From assembly GCA_022036555.1 (NCBI GenBank), contig CM039137.1:8285630-8349629 (forward strand): a DNA stretch of 64,000 nucleotides, read 5' to 3'. Under the pieces are notes generated by a model that saw only the letters and a list, made by a program, of their open reading frames with translations, was not told where the DNA came from and made no database searches. Below, one piece after another: positions 11,602 to 22,660 of this stretch; within the stretch, counting starts at the first letter, position 1, and each line of letters opens with the position of its first letter. Origin of the DNA: Microstegium vimineum (Eukaryota > Streptophyta > Magnoliopsida > Poales > Poaceae). The position numbers and the translations under genes were made by a program.

Positions 11602-12779
11602 CACTACTACAGTAAACTTAATGGAGGCGATCATTTTCCATTAATGGAGGCGGGCAAACACGACCGCCTTGCCCGCCTCCAATGGAAGGCCTCGATTAAT
11701 TGGCGATTAACCGAGGCAGTCGTGGTTACCCGCCTCCGTTAATCGAATAAAAAAAACAAAAAAAAAAGAAAAACCAGTCGATAAGCCCGGCCGGCGAGCC
11801 CATCCACGGGCCCGCCAAGCCCATCCATGGGCCCGGATCAGCTCGCCGCCGCTCCGCGTCTGCGCCGCTGAGCTGCCGCCGCTCCGCGTCCGCGCCGCCG
11901 TGAGGCGCGGCGCCTCTGCGCCGCCGCCCTCCGCGAACGCGCCGCTGAGTTGCTGCCGCCGCTCCGCGTCCGCGCTGCATCCACCGGCGCCGCCGCCGTG
12001 GTGCTGAGTGCACGCGCCGCCTGCGAAGAGGCCGTCGCCGCTTCGCGCCTTGCTCGTCGCGGATCCGGCCACCACGGCCGCGGATCTGACCACCACGGTG
12101 AGGAGGAGCGGCGGCGGTGGAGGTGCTCCGTCCGCCATGGACACCGCCCCACGCCGTCCTATGCCGCCCTTGCCGCCGCCATCGGCCTCCCAAGCTGCCG
12201 CCACTGGCCTCCAGAGCTGCCGCCGCCGAGAAGGAGAGGGGAGTCCCGTGTGGCTGGAAAGGGAGGGTGCGGTTGGGAGAAACTGAGAGATGTGAGAGGA
12301 GGAAAAGAGAGAGGAGAGGGTGCGCGGCTGCGCGTCTGAGAGAGGAGACCCTAACTCTCAGTTATATATGAGCCCGTTAGAATGGGTTTTGGCTGGGTTT
12401 GCAGACTCCCGAATACATTAAATCTATTAATGGAGGCAGACATCTTAATATGACCGCCTCCATTAATCATTAACGGAGACGGGCATCTTAATACAACCGC
12501 CTCCATTAATCATCTATTAATGGAGGCGGACATCTTTATGCGACCGCCTCCGTTAATCGATTAATGGAGGCGGGCACGTTATAATGTCCGTCTCCGTTAA
12601 TAGATGATTAATGGAGGCGGGCACGTTATAATGCCCGCCTCCATTAATCATTAACGGAGACGGGCGTTTGGGCGTCGACCAGGCGATGGCCTGACAACCA
12701 ATAATGGAGGCGGGCAAAAAAAATATCCGCCTCCATTGAAGAAAACGCACCATCTCGTAAAAGCAATCCTGTACTAGTG
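11602..12779. mobile_element. Non-autonomous CACTA element B
   Basis: The ends are CACTACTACAGTA and, inward from the right, CACTAGTACAGGA. The 3-bp target duplication TGT is present at 11599-11601 and 12780-12782. Subterminal regions hold many direct and inverted copies of an AATGGAGGCGGGCA-type motif (11622-11745 and 12415-12735). The interior (about 11785-12350) is GC-rich and open on the minus strand, but codes only Ala/Arg/Pro-rich low-complexity peptide and has no transposase. A minus-strand TATA box sits between the right repeat array and this GC-rich part. Confidence 0.85.
12362..12368 (-). promoter_or_regulatory. Minus-strand TATA box inside CACTA B
   Basis: TATATAA on the minus strand is followed by a CT-rich leader and then the GC-rich segment. 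It lies just downstream, in the minus direction, of the right subterminal repeat array. This looks like a residual element promoter; no transcript evidence is available. Confidence 0.45.
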
Positions 12780-12782
12780 TGT

Positions 12783-13585
12783 GGTTGACCTGTACATAAT
12801 TCGGACATTCTGAGTTTTAAACATCTATTTTTTAGAGCTAGTGCCATGTTATATATTTTTATCTCAAAGATGCAGATAATGCATGGTCGCAAAATCCGCT
12901 AAATGCTCTTTAATAGAACCTGCTCCTATTGCAATTTCTTAGTTCAGTTCAGTGTAGCCTTTTCTATCCAGCAAGTTCCAACAAGTATCAATTTGTGATT
13001 CTTTACACTAATTTTGATAAAAAGAGGAACGCAAAGTGTGATTGATACACCAAGTATCTGTAATCTTATTTTTGTTCAAGTTTGTATGAAGATTTTGAGT
13101 CCAAAAAAGTTTGGAAGCAGAAAGTGATGGTCTAGAGTTAAGTATTAACCGATTTTGTTGGGTATTATCATCTTGACCTGCATCTTCATCAGTATGTATT
13201 CTTTGAGTTGGTTTTTTCTTTCCTTTTGCTCGCATGTTAGTTTGTTTACCTAAACTGCATTTTGAATGAACATTATGAGTTGTGACCAAAAGACCTGATC
13301 GCCGTCTGCCGAGGAACTACAAAGGAATGGAGATGCCGCCTGCCAAGGAATGATGCTCTGCTCTCTGATTCTGGGGTAATAACTTGCCTATCTGATTTCT
13401 CTCCTACACTACATTGCTATATATCCTGCAAATTCTATCTAGGGCCATGAGCCCTGCCACCTCCTGGTCCATACCAGCATCTGTGGCTTAATATATCAGG
13501 TGGGGATGTCCTAACCCCCGTGGTTGACCTAAAAAAAAGATCTGATTCACCCTGATAACTGACAAATGCTTTCTACAAGTGCAGC
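12783..13585. other. Spacer and upstream part of the RPS28 pseudogene
   Basis: It starts with minisatellite-like sequence (12940-12980). From about 13285 it resembles the 5' leader of a ribosomal protein gene, with a possible leader intron ending at the CTACAAGTGCAG acceptor just before 13586. There is no open gene. Confidence 0.35.
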
Positions 13586-13803
13586 ATGGAAACCCAGGTG
13601 AAGCTTACTATTGTGGTGAAGGTGATGGGCAGGACCGGCTCCAGGGATCAGGTGACCAGGTCATAGTGAAGTTCTTGGATGACTAGAACCGTCTCATCAT
13701 GAGGAACGTCAAGGCCCCAGTTCACGAGGGCGACATTCTCACCCTGCTCGAACCCGAGAGGGATGCCATGAGGCTGCGCTGTGGTGGCTGGGTGCCTTGG
13801 TGA
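13586..13803 (+). pseudogene. RPS28: Cytosolic ribosomal protein S28 pseudogene
   Basis: RPS28 is a small-subunit protein of about 65 residues. This copy starts METQVKLTIVVKVMGRTGSR in frame and continues after a one-base deletion near 13657. The second frame encodes NRLIMRNVK, then EGDILTLLEPER, then AMRLR, matching the family to its end. Within that second frame a TAG (13684-13686) replaces the expected glutamine codon, and the usual C-terminal stop is lost, so the frame runs on to 13801. An acceptor-like site precedes the ATG, as in plant RPS28 genes with a leader intron, and UTR-like sequence continues downstream. It therefore looks like a DNA-level copy rather than a retrocopy. It cannot make the protein. 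Confidence 0.85.
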
Positions 13804-13916
13804 TTCTTGTATGTGGTTGGATCTCGAATTTGTGCTATGTTTGTTGAACTTGGTGTGACCCTTAGAAGTTAGAACACTGAACACCTGTCTTATTATTAAT
13901 AAGTCTAGTAATAAGA

Positions 13917-14041
13917 GGTCTGTTCGTTTGGCAGGATTATGCACTGTTCCGGCAGGATTATTCACTGCTGACTGATTTCTTGTGAGAGAAAAACACTGTT
14001 CCGGCTAGATTTAAGTCGGCTGAAAAGTCAAGCGAACAGGC
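13917..14041. mobile_element. Short MITE, intact sister of the copy at 24515
   Basis: The ends are GGTCTGTTCGTTTGGC and, inward from the right, AGCCTGTTCGCTTGAC. The body contains two copies of a CACTGTTCCGG motif around TTTCTTGTGAGAGAAAAACA. The reverse complement matches the MITE at 24515-25755, which carries a CACTA insertion. The target duplication is unclear. Confidence 0.65.
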
Positions 14042-14517
14042 TGAAGATTGTAGTTTGGTTTTATGATTAGGTTGAAAGTGCACTTGCGCTGAGACATGGA
14101 TATCCTTTGCTATATTAGCTCAATCGGTGCATGATTTTTTTAATACTAATTGAATCTCCGGGTTAGGTTCTGCTTGGTAGTATGGTTATCTATGTGATTG
14201 CTATATTAACAGGTTTTGGTTTCAGTTTTACAACCTCTCTTTTCAGTTATCCGGTCTTGATCTGCTTTGATTCGCACGTTGTGCCACCATCCTGTGTTCG
14301 TAGGTATTGGCTCCATGTGCACATGCCCTGTTCCGACTGGTTGAAAACAATCGACTGAAACACAAACAAAAATCAGTTGATTGTTGAGTAGTCACTTCCA
14401 AGGAAAAGCTCACGGCCTCACGTTGTTTTCCTTTCCTATTTTTTTTTTTCTAAAACGATGAGCTTGGTGTCCGGATGTAACCTGCTGTCTGTGGGACATC
14501 GTTTTTTTTCTTCATAT
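14042..14517. other. Spacer, no gene
   Basis: Mixed composition with T-rich runs near 14440 and 14500. Nothing recognisable. Confidence 0.3.
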
Positions 14518-14891
14518 CACTACTAGAGAACAGACCTTTCGTCGATATTCAAAATAAGCTTTAATCTCAAAAAATTTTACATCCGAGACTAATAGATCTT
14601 TAGTCTCAGTTGGTAACACCAACCGGGACTAAAAAGTTTCCTTTAATCCCGGTTGGTAACACTAAAGGTCCAGAACATTTAGTCCCGGTTGGTGTTACGA
14701 ACCGGGACTAAAGGTCCCTCGATGCGTGAGTTCAAAAGGGAAGAGTTTCGTCTATTGACAGATAAGTTGAGTAGGTGGGATGGTTTGTGCGCGCGAGGTA
14801 GTGCAGGAGGTCCACCAACCCCACCAACCGGGACTGGTCCCGGACTAAAGGCCCTTCCCAACCGGGGTTAAAAGCTATTCGTGTAGTAGTG
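14518..14891. mobile_element. Short non-autonomous CACTA element D
   Basis: The ends are CACTACTAGAGAACAG and, inward from the right, CACTACTACACGAATAG, flanked by TAT (14515-14517 and 14892-14894). Subterminal repeats of the AACCGGGACTAAAGG type occur in both orientations, with a strong palindrome at about 14680-14715. Only 374 bp, no coding capacity. Its right end lies in a later tandem duplication. Confidence 0.8.
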
Positions 14892-15161
14892 TATGTTCTT
14901 TTATCCTTTTTGGAATTCTAATGACGGATCTCATCTACATGTTTGATATTGAAAAGTTTTTCTATTTAAAATTATCTAGAGTCTCAAATTTCTCAAATAT
15001 ATGTTTAAAATTCATATTTATTCGTGTAGTAGTGTATGCTCTTTTATCCTTTTTGGAATTCTAATGACGGATCTCATCTACATGTTTGATATTGAAAAGT
15101 TTTTCTATTTAAAATTATCTAGAGTCTCAAATTTCTCAAATATATGTTTAAAATTCATATT
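14876..15161. repeat. Two-copy 143-bp tandem duplication
   Basis: The segment starting TATTCGTGTAGTAGTG at 14876 recurs at 15019 with nearly identical sequence for 143 bp (one clear change is GTATGTTC to GTATGCTC). The first 16 bases of the unit are the right end of CACTA element D, so the duplication arose after that insertion. Confidence 0.8.
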
Positions 15162-16250
15162 TTATTGAGATTCAATTTTTTGAAAATTTTCTAATTATCT
15201 ATGATGGAGATACCTCATATACTAAATTTATAGTATTTGATAAGATTTAAAACTTTGTAGTTATTTTTTTCATTTGAGTTCATTTAGTAGCTAAAATATA
15301 AAATATAAGATTACGAAATATTGATATAAAAACAAAGCACATTATATATAGACATGAATAAGTGTGTGGTGTAGTGGTAGAGACGTGGTCGTAAGTTTTT
15401 TTTTGGGTTTCTAGAGAACAATAACGAAGACGTGCATGTTAAAACGTTTGCCTCTGTTAATAGCCGCATTAACCAAGATCTTTGGTCAGAGGTGTACGCT
15501 CTGCTCACCTTTGGTTAACCAAAAAATGCCCGTCTCTAGAAAAGTTTGTGTATTAGTGCTAGTCTAGGTATAGTGATTTTTTTTGCTAATTTTTTTGTTG
15601 ATAGATTTATCCGATACTAAAATCTGTCAAATTTCTAAAGTCTAATTGTGTTTTTTACGATTCGTGCTACTACTATCTATTATATCTTATTTATAAAAAG
15701 AATCTGACAGCTCATTTTTTTTCATGCATGTCGTCACAGCAAGCCTGAATCGGGTTTTCCTCCTTTATTATATGAATCCGTCATATCTAAATTGACGAAT
15801 AGTTTCCGCTTCTGATTTATCTCGAAGAAACAGACCTTATAGCCAGGGGCGGCGTGCTGCCTGGGCTGCAGCTCGGGTCGAGGCTCGTAAACAATGGAAA
15901 ATTGCTTCATAAAAATTGCATAAAAAGACCTATCAGATCATTAGCCCACCCTGAGGATGAGAAAGCTCAGCAGACTGTCTCACTACAGCCCGGGGCGGAG
16001 CTCATTTCTGGATCCGCCACTGCTTATAGCAATCTAAAAACAATGCAGTATTTCATAAGAATTTCTTTAGTCACGCTAAAATTAAACATGTTAATTCATT
16101 GCAAATCACTAGTACGTTCATTGTAAAAAGAGGTCAGAATAGGTTATATATGTTTCTTATTAAGGCCTATTTATGTTAGTATATAAGCTAAAAAAAGGAA
16201 CCTTGGAACGAACAAAAGACACGCCAGCCATGTACGAAAAGTGGCCGTGG
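15162..16250. other. AT-rich spacer with decayed element fragments
   Basis: A GTGTGGTGTAGTGGTAGAGACG stretch near 15364 resembles a Pol III A box but has no matching B box. About 15400-15565 may be an eroded CACTA relative, ending in GTGTATTAGTG. About 15845-16030 resembles a short piece of retroelement internal sequence. No gene is supported. Confidence 0.3.
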
Positions 16251-17207
16251 CATATACGATCCTCGCCGATGTCATTTCTGGAAATAAACCAGCCAGCCAA
16301 TGACCGCGAATCCCGGCCGTCAAGTGTCGGATGAAAATCTCTACGGACCCCGCCGAAGGCCGGGGCTACCCGGCGTCAAGGGTGTCGGCCATTGCTGCCG
16401 GCGGCTGCCGCACCCTGGCGGTGGCGCACGTCTGGAGGACCAAATGTTTTTTTACATGGCCTTCGTCACCAGCTCACTAGCGTCCGTCCGGAGAGACAGC
16501 ACTAGCTAGCAAAGCAAAGCAAAGCTTGGCAGGCAAGCTGCAGCAGTACGTAGCAGCATCATTGAACCGCCACTCGCGCTCGGACCGCAGGATCGATTCG
16601 ATTCTGTCCCCCTTTTCACTAGTGCAGTGCAGTGGTGCCAGCCAGGTGCGGTAGATGTTCCAAGCTGTCGTGCTAGCTGCAACTCGATCGTAAGCACACT
16701 ACCACGACACTAGAATCTCTCGTGCACTTTTGAATCTCTCGATCTAGAAGCAGAAGCATATATAACTCTTTTATTTATTCTATTTTATATGCCCATGCAT
16801 GTGTAATAATGCATATACATATTCTTTTTCTGCTCATTTCTCTCTCTCTCACTTGATGAGTATATGATGATAGATGATCGTGGTACTATATATCATGCTA
16901 CGTGAGTGGAAGGATCGAAGACCAGGAATAAGATCAATAGTGGGGGCCGTCCGGTAGCATTTCGTGGTATATATAACGCCAAATTGGGCAGATTCCGGCC
17001 TGCACGCTATCAGTATCAGCTATCTAGTAGCAGCACACCATGCATGCAGCATGTATGTCCATCCTTCTCCACCGCTGGTATCTCCGTGCAGAGATGCGCC
17101 TAGCTAAGCTAGCCAAAGCCCGCACTTTCACGGCACAGCAGAATCTAATGATTGGATCCGTGACTTGCTCTATGTATATGTACGTCAGTAGGAGTACGTG
17201 TACTATT
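16251..17207. other. Spacer, no supported gene
   Basis: About 16290-16445 is GC-rich. One frame reads AIAAGGCRTLAVA, reminiscent of an RCC1 blade, but it is isolated. The remainder is AT-rich with simple motifs such as GTACGTAC. Nothing else is recognised. Confidence 0.3.
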
Positions 17208-17211
17208 ATAT

Positions 17212-17453
17212 AAGAGCAAGTATTATAGTGGACTAGAAGAAGGTTAAATGTTGATGTGAATGAAAGAGGGAAGGGAAAAGAAGAGAGGTGTGTTGTAAGC
17301 TTACAGTCAGTTCGGACTTAATAATCAAAAAATGTTATGAGATGGACAAGTGAGCCATGTATTCATTGGGAAGATAAAACTATTGTATGAGTGGGTTGAG
17401 AGGTGGGTTGTAAGGATTCTTGCAGCCAGCTATTGACTGTATTACTAAACTTG
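17212..17453. mobile_element. Degenerate Tourist-like MITE
   Basis: The left end GAGCAAGTATTATAGTGG and the right end, inward GACCAAGTTTAGTAATAC, form an imperfect inverted repeat like the GAGCAAGTATAATAG family of grass MITEs. The interior is about 240 bp and non-coding. The ends are eroded and the target duplication is uncertain. Confidence 0.45.
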
Positions 17454-18059
17454 GTCGAAGGAGTACTCCGTATCCTCTTTCCAAAAAGAGCTGCGACTTT
17501 TCGCTAACCTGCTTCTGCCACCGTTTATTTAGCGCTCAATGACATCAGTTTGAATGGAATCCTCCGTGTCAAACTTAGAGCTACTGGTGATGACCGGCAT
17601 GCGGCTTTGCTAGATTCTCCAAAAGGTGGCACTGCTGGATCACAAAGCCTTGTAGTGCGCGGTGCTATGGCACAACAGATGAAAGTGGTCCAACTTGTTG
17701 CTACTTGTCGACCGTATGGAGTACTTGTCTACATTCAAGAACAGGGGTTTCCATGTATACGTACTGCTTTCCACTTCCCTAGCTAATCTACCTTTTGTAA
17801 TAATTTATTAAACAGGCTTTATTAGGCCAAGCAATCCGGCCTGGGAGTGGGACGATTCTGATGCGCACACGTCCAGATACATTCTGATCGAACCAAGGAC
17901 GCGATCGACTTGGTACTAGTAGTAGAAAGGCTTGATACGAGTACGACACCATTGAACCGACCACACTTTGCTTTGGGTCTTTGGCAGGCTGCTGGCGACA
18001 ACTGTGAGCCACCGGCGGCCTCTTTGTTGCAGTCATGGCTATTCGATTTCGATCTCTAA
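17454..18059. other. Spacer, no gene
   Basis: A 78-codon open frame (17550-17786) has a protein-like composition, but I recognise no family and no splice context. It may be a relic. Confidence 0.3.
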
Positions 18060-18335
18060 GAACATCTCCAGCCACATGCTTTAAATTAAGCCTCTACATT
18101 TTCATTTTCATTTGAAAGGTGACTTACAAAATTTGAGGGTCAAATTTAAAATCTAATTCCAGCCATAGTCCTTAATTTAGGGGAAGAGGAATAGGAGAGC
18201 CTCATCCCTGAGGACTTGAAACTAAACTTTGAGGACCCTCCTAAAATAGGAGTCCAAATAAAAGGTGCATTAGAATGGATTTTTTTAGACTAAGTTCCTA
18301 GATTTAGAATATGACTCTATCCACTAAAGTTGCTC
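18060..18335. mobile_element. Tourist-like MITE with TAA duplications
   Basis: The left end GAACATCTCCAGCCA and the right end, inward GAGCAACTTTAGTGG, are of the GAGCATCTCCAG type common in grass genomes. TAA flanks both sides (18057-18059 and 18336-18338). 276 bp, non-coding. Confidence 0.6.
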
Positions 18336-19707
18336 TAAGACAGGCGAGGCTCAGGATCGACCACCACTTGCACGGTGGGTCGGCGCCAGCTGCCTGCCTG
18401 AGTGCCTCTGCCTGTTGCTGTTGCGCGGCACAGGGGCGGCGGGCAACAACATGCATGGCTGCCCACTTCCGCGCGGCAGCTGGGGCCAATAGGATACGGC
18501 TACTGGACCTGCTGACGATCGAACGATCGTCGTCCGTGCGTTGCGGTAGAGGCCGGTGCCGGCCATGCCGTCCGTCGGCTCGTCGCCTACTACGGCCCTG
18601 CGCATGCATGCATGCAGCCCCGCGATCTCCCAACCGTGTCATGCATGCATGCGCAGTCATATATAGAAGCACCAACTAACAACGTCGAAGCGGTGGCTGC
18701 CTATTCTATTCAGTAGTACCTATTCACCTGTAAAGGGATAGTTCGTTGATCTAAAATTTACTCTCGCACAGGTTTGAATCTCAGGAGACATTAACTAATA
18801 AAATTTGCTTGTATTAAATATTTTTTCCTTCTAAAATAGCTATAATAGGTATTATATAGTCTATATTCAATTTTGATAATCAATCAATTATTGATTTTAT
18901 GTACTTTTCATCCATATCCATTAGTTTTTTGTTTAGAGTACTCTTTTGTTTACATAGCACCTCTATTTATCTCTCTAGTATCCATTTAGTTGGAACATTT
19001 GTTTAAACTATGATAGCTTTAGTTGCGATCTATATTTTGACCATATGGACCTAAATTTTGATCTTTTTCCAAGAAAAAAATAAGCATATTAATTGCTCAC
19101 AACGATTATTGTTTAGGTGATTATAGTCTACCAATTTAATGTCAAAATGTTTTATGTTTTTTTAATAATTTTAGGATTTTTTTATTTCTAGCGGTTTCAT
19201 GAGTCATATTTTCTAGGATTAATCTTTTTTTTTTCTAGCATGATATGTGTTTACCTGAAATATAAACGTAAAGTATATAAACTCTTAAGCTTTATGTGAT
19301 ATCATAAAAAATATATATTTCAACTTTGACCTCTGATCACATGTTAATTTGAAATTCCAATGTTATTGTATCACTTGGTCGAAATTTTCATTTTATATTT
19401 TATTAAAAGAATATTCTAGGTCCTAGGGTACCCTTATTTAGTTCTCACAATGGCATAAATAGTTGTTTCAACATGCACCATGGCACATAGCATGTTGAAT
19501 TTATTGTATTATATTAATATTGTTTTAATCAAACAAACAATCCTTGGAATTAAATTACTAATATTTATATGATATAATATTCGAATAAAATGTTTCAACT
19601 TTTTTCGAGATAATGACTTCCAAAATTTATTATCATGGGTATTAATATAACTTAAAGTGAAATGTAAGGGTCATTACTATATGATTTCCTAAGGATATTT
19701 TCCATGC
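18336..19707. other. Spacer: GC-rich patch, then AT-rich, no gene
   Basis: About 18340-18680 is GC-rich and open on both strands but without a recognisable product. Repeated GCATGCATGCATGC motifs lie near 18600-18650. From 18720 onward the sequence is strongly AT-rich, up to the assembly gap. Confidence 0.3.
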
Positions 19708-19807
19708 NNNNNNNNNNNNNNNNNNNNNNNNNNNNNNNNNNNNNNNNNNNNNNNNNNNNNNNNNNNNNNNNNNNNNNNNNNNNNNNNNNNNNNNNNNNNN
19801 NNNNNNN
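19708..19807. other. Assembly gap of 100 N
   Basis: Exactly 100 N, the conventional size for a gap of unknown length. Open frames crossing it are meaningless. The sequence is AT-rich on the left and moderately mixed on the right. Confidence 0.98.
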
Positions 19808-20209
19808 TATAGTATATATGGGTGCCCTATATACGTGACATGATTGATGGCTGCCAAATCGCAGCTCCATTTGTATATATAGCTGTGTCGAGCTCGGCTT
19901 GCGCAAGCATGCTGGTATGTTCCGTGCCTATATGCGGAACGAAGTGGCCTGCCAATACGTCCATATGCACCTACTATATACATGCATCTAGCTAAGCTAC
20001 CAGCAGGGAGTGGACGGACGACTGGTGTGCGTGTGCCTTTTGACTGGTTTTCGGTCCAGGATGATGGAACTCGCTACCGGCTACTGCTGGCGAAAAGGGC
20101 AGCACCAACGAGGGCGCGGGGTGGTGTCAAATTAATAAAGGGAGGAAGAAAAGAAAGCGCATGCAGATCTTGCAATTCTCATTAGCGCATTAGCGCATGC
20201 ATGTAGCTC

Positions 20210-20212
<3 letters not shown>

Positions 20213-20270
<58 letters not shown>
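20213..20270. repeat. (AT)n microsatellite, about 29 units
   Basis: Uninterrupted AT dinucleotides for 58 bp. A shorter run occurs at about 20458-20475. Confidence 0.95.
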
Positions 20271-20272
<2 letters not shown>

Positions 20273-20477
20273 CATTTAGGAAGAAGTTGATCCTACATCG
20301 ATCGATTGCATGCATTGCGCGCTGTCGTCAGTCGAGGAACATACTATACATGCAAGAATAGTGTCGTCCTAAGTCCTATATGCATGATCAATTAGTGACA
20401 GAAATATGCCAATTTGACGACCTGATCGACAGATAGAGAGCAGTTTAATTAGGGATCGATATATATATATATATAAT

Positions 20478-20665
20478 GCAATGTTATCCTAAACATTAAA
20501 CGGTAAACAATCGGTCACCTTTCGTTTAACCCATTGTTCGAAAAAAACGAGTGTTTAAACGACCAAAACGGCGTTTAAACGGTTAAAATAGCTGATTAAA
20601 CGGAAACTGTGTACCACCGTGTCGCGTTTACACGGTGTGTATACGGGCTACACGACCGTATACAC
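20478..20665. repeat. Dispersed TTTAAACGG-rich repeat, copy 1
   Basis: This contains several GTTTAAACGG and ATTAAACGG motifs in a defined order, and it aligns along its length with 44246-44432. Both copies start AATGTTAT and end near GGGCTA(C/A)ACGACC. Non-coding; family unknown. Confidence 0.6.
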
Positions 20666-21582
20666 ACACAAGTGTGAGCATCCAGTTGAGGCTCTCAAAG
20701 GTCGTTGCGGGGAAATGTACTGGTCGATGAAGACAAGCAATGAATACGTGCCGAAAATTGACAGTGGGCCAGGATTGATCGAGATGCATATGTATAATAC
20801 ACAATTAACCACAAGAGTTTGACCTAATCACAAAACTACAAAGCACAAAACGTTCACTCTGGCGAGAAGCTCCACGGAGAATAAGAACACCAAAGATGCT
20901 GATGATCTCTACTACTTGATCGGGAAACTTCCAGTTGCGTGGCTATATTCAATTCATATATATTATTTTATAAAACCTCGACCTGCGGGGAAAGACCGCC
21001 AGACGATATTGAACTATATAAAAAGTTGGTTGTCATGGATGTGCTATAATGCAAGTCATATGCCTGTGACGATGCATTTCCACGGTCGACAATGCAATGA
21101 ATGTTTTTAATCTAGCTAGGCCTGCTTAAATTTGCTCTATAATAGGAATCGACTCAGTAACTATGGTGCTACTAAGACTTGTAAAACTTGTGTGACCACA
21201 TAGTTAGGTCCAAACTCGGTATCACTACCAAAAGCAGACCTAGCATAGTTGGGGTGGATAATATAGCCCCCTTGAGCCCTTCCTCCATTTTTTAGAAGAA
21301 GGAAGGAGGAGGAAGAAAGGGAAGGAAGAATAAGGAAGGAGAAGCTGAGTAAGAAGCATTGAACCCTCCTTGCATTGTAGACTACACCCGCCCCTGGCGT
21401 TAGAGCTAGCGTAAATGCTGAGATGGACATGCTTATCACTGCCAGTTTAGGGTCTTTGGTGGGTTAAGCCTCTACCTAGCACAAATAGGATGATACTCAT
21501 TGTCTCGTCAATTTTTTAACCTGACAATAACTTTTATTTCCTATTTTTAATACATTTTATCATTGCATTTAATTAGAGGTTA
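20666..21582. other. Spacer, no gene
   Basis: No gene, array or terminal repeat recognised. A purine-rich stretch lies at about 21288-21350. Confidence 0.3.
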
Positions 21583-21831
21583 CTCCCTTCGTTCAAAAAT
21601 GATAATGGTATTAGGCCAGAGGAAAAGTCATACTAAAGATATTTTGACCATTATAATATAGAGTTGGTGATTAAAACACCAATATCATCTTAAAGATATT
21701 TTTAACACAAATCTATTGTTGTAAGTTCCATGCTCTAACTATTCATATAATTTGACTAATTGTTGGTCAAAGTTTATAAAGTTGGACTTTTCTTCTAGTC
21801 TAATACGACTATCATTTATGGATGGAGGGAG
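21583..21831. mobile_element. Stowaway MITE, diverged
   Basis: The ends are CTCCCTTCGTTCAAAAATGATA and the inverse TATCATTTATGGATGGAGGGAG, with TA on both sides. AT-rich and non-coding, related to but distinct from the copy at 10868. Confidence 0.82.
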
Positions 21832-21949
21832 TACTATCTACTATTTAAATATAAATTGAAAGTTCCTTTTAAAACAAAATTTTCATGTGGATGTTATCAC
21901 AGAATGCTATTATGACTAAGGACAACGTAGTTAGTCATAAATGAAAGGG

Positions 21950-22400
21950 TGAAAAATGTGTGCCTTTTGCACAGAGGACAAAAGTGGTCAACATATCTTT
22001 TTTGAGCGCTTATCTACAAAATACAGTCTTTTGGCGTTTCGTTGGGTAGTAACGTGGAGCAATATTGGGTTTGGGTGAACAAGTTTTTATCTCATAACCC
22101 GCAAATGCATGTCGTTGGGCTTGCAGCAGTGTGCTGGGCAATATGGCAATCTAGAAATTTTGTATGCTTTTAAGAAAAGAGAACTAAATCTCCTACTGAG
22201 ATTGTTAATTTATATGGTTTGTTCGTTCCTTACATATTGGGAAGGTCTGTTGAATGAAGATTTGAAGGACCAGGTGATGCAAGACGCAGTGAAGATGACC
22301 GCTCTCTTCTTCCACAAGCAGAACCAACAGGCATGTACGCGAGGGAAGAGCACCAACACCGGTGCGTGCCGTATACTAGATGACCCATAAAGAGGAGCAA
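21950..22400 (+). pseudogene. LINE ORF2 3'-end fragment
   Basis: One frame gives CAFCTEDKSGQHIFFE, the pattern of the zinc-binding segment after plant LINE reverse transcriptases (Cys-x2-Cys, then His and an aromatic run). It continues to AAVCWAIWQSRNFVCF, matching the W-x-x-W-x-x-RN region. The frame then shifts, and the TYWEGLLNEDLKDQV-like tail follows. Frameshifts and loss of everything upstream show a dead 5'-truncated insertion. The sequence to about 22660 may be its 3' UTR. Confidence 0.6.
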
Positions 22401-22660
22401 GTCTTCAACTCTGGCCTCTGGGTGCTGTTGTGTAGAGCACAAGTTTGATCCTGTTAGTTTGTTTAGCTTCAGGTGGCACTATGTTGGCTGTTAAGCGTCT
22501 AAAAGTCCATCTCTTAGTAGTAGAGTGTGGTGGTGCATTCAGGCATGTGTTCCCTTGGTGATCTTGTGTCTAAATACGGTTATGTTCTATGATGATGTCG
22601 TTCAGATGGATATAAACTGAAAACTCATTGTAATTTCATTGTCACGGTAATGAAATCTGG

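Noticed and set aside
11707..12339. Large open frames on both strands at about 12 kb
   Set aside because: They lie in the GC-rich interior of CACTA element B, code low-complexity Ala/Arg/Pro peptide and show no domain.
15361..15400. Possible SINE or tRNA head (GTGGTGTAGTGGTAGAG)
   Set aside because: No B box and no recognisable SINE body follows.
19642..19983. Minus-strand open frames through the N run
   Set aside because: They cross the 100-N gap; the codons inside are unknown.
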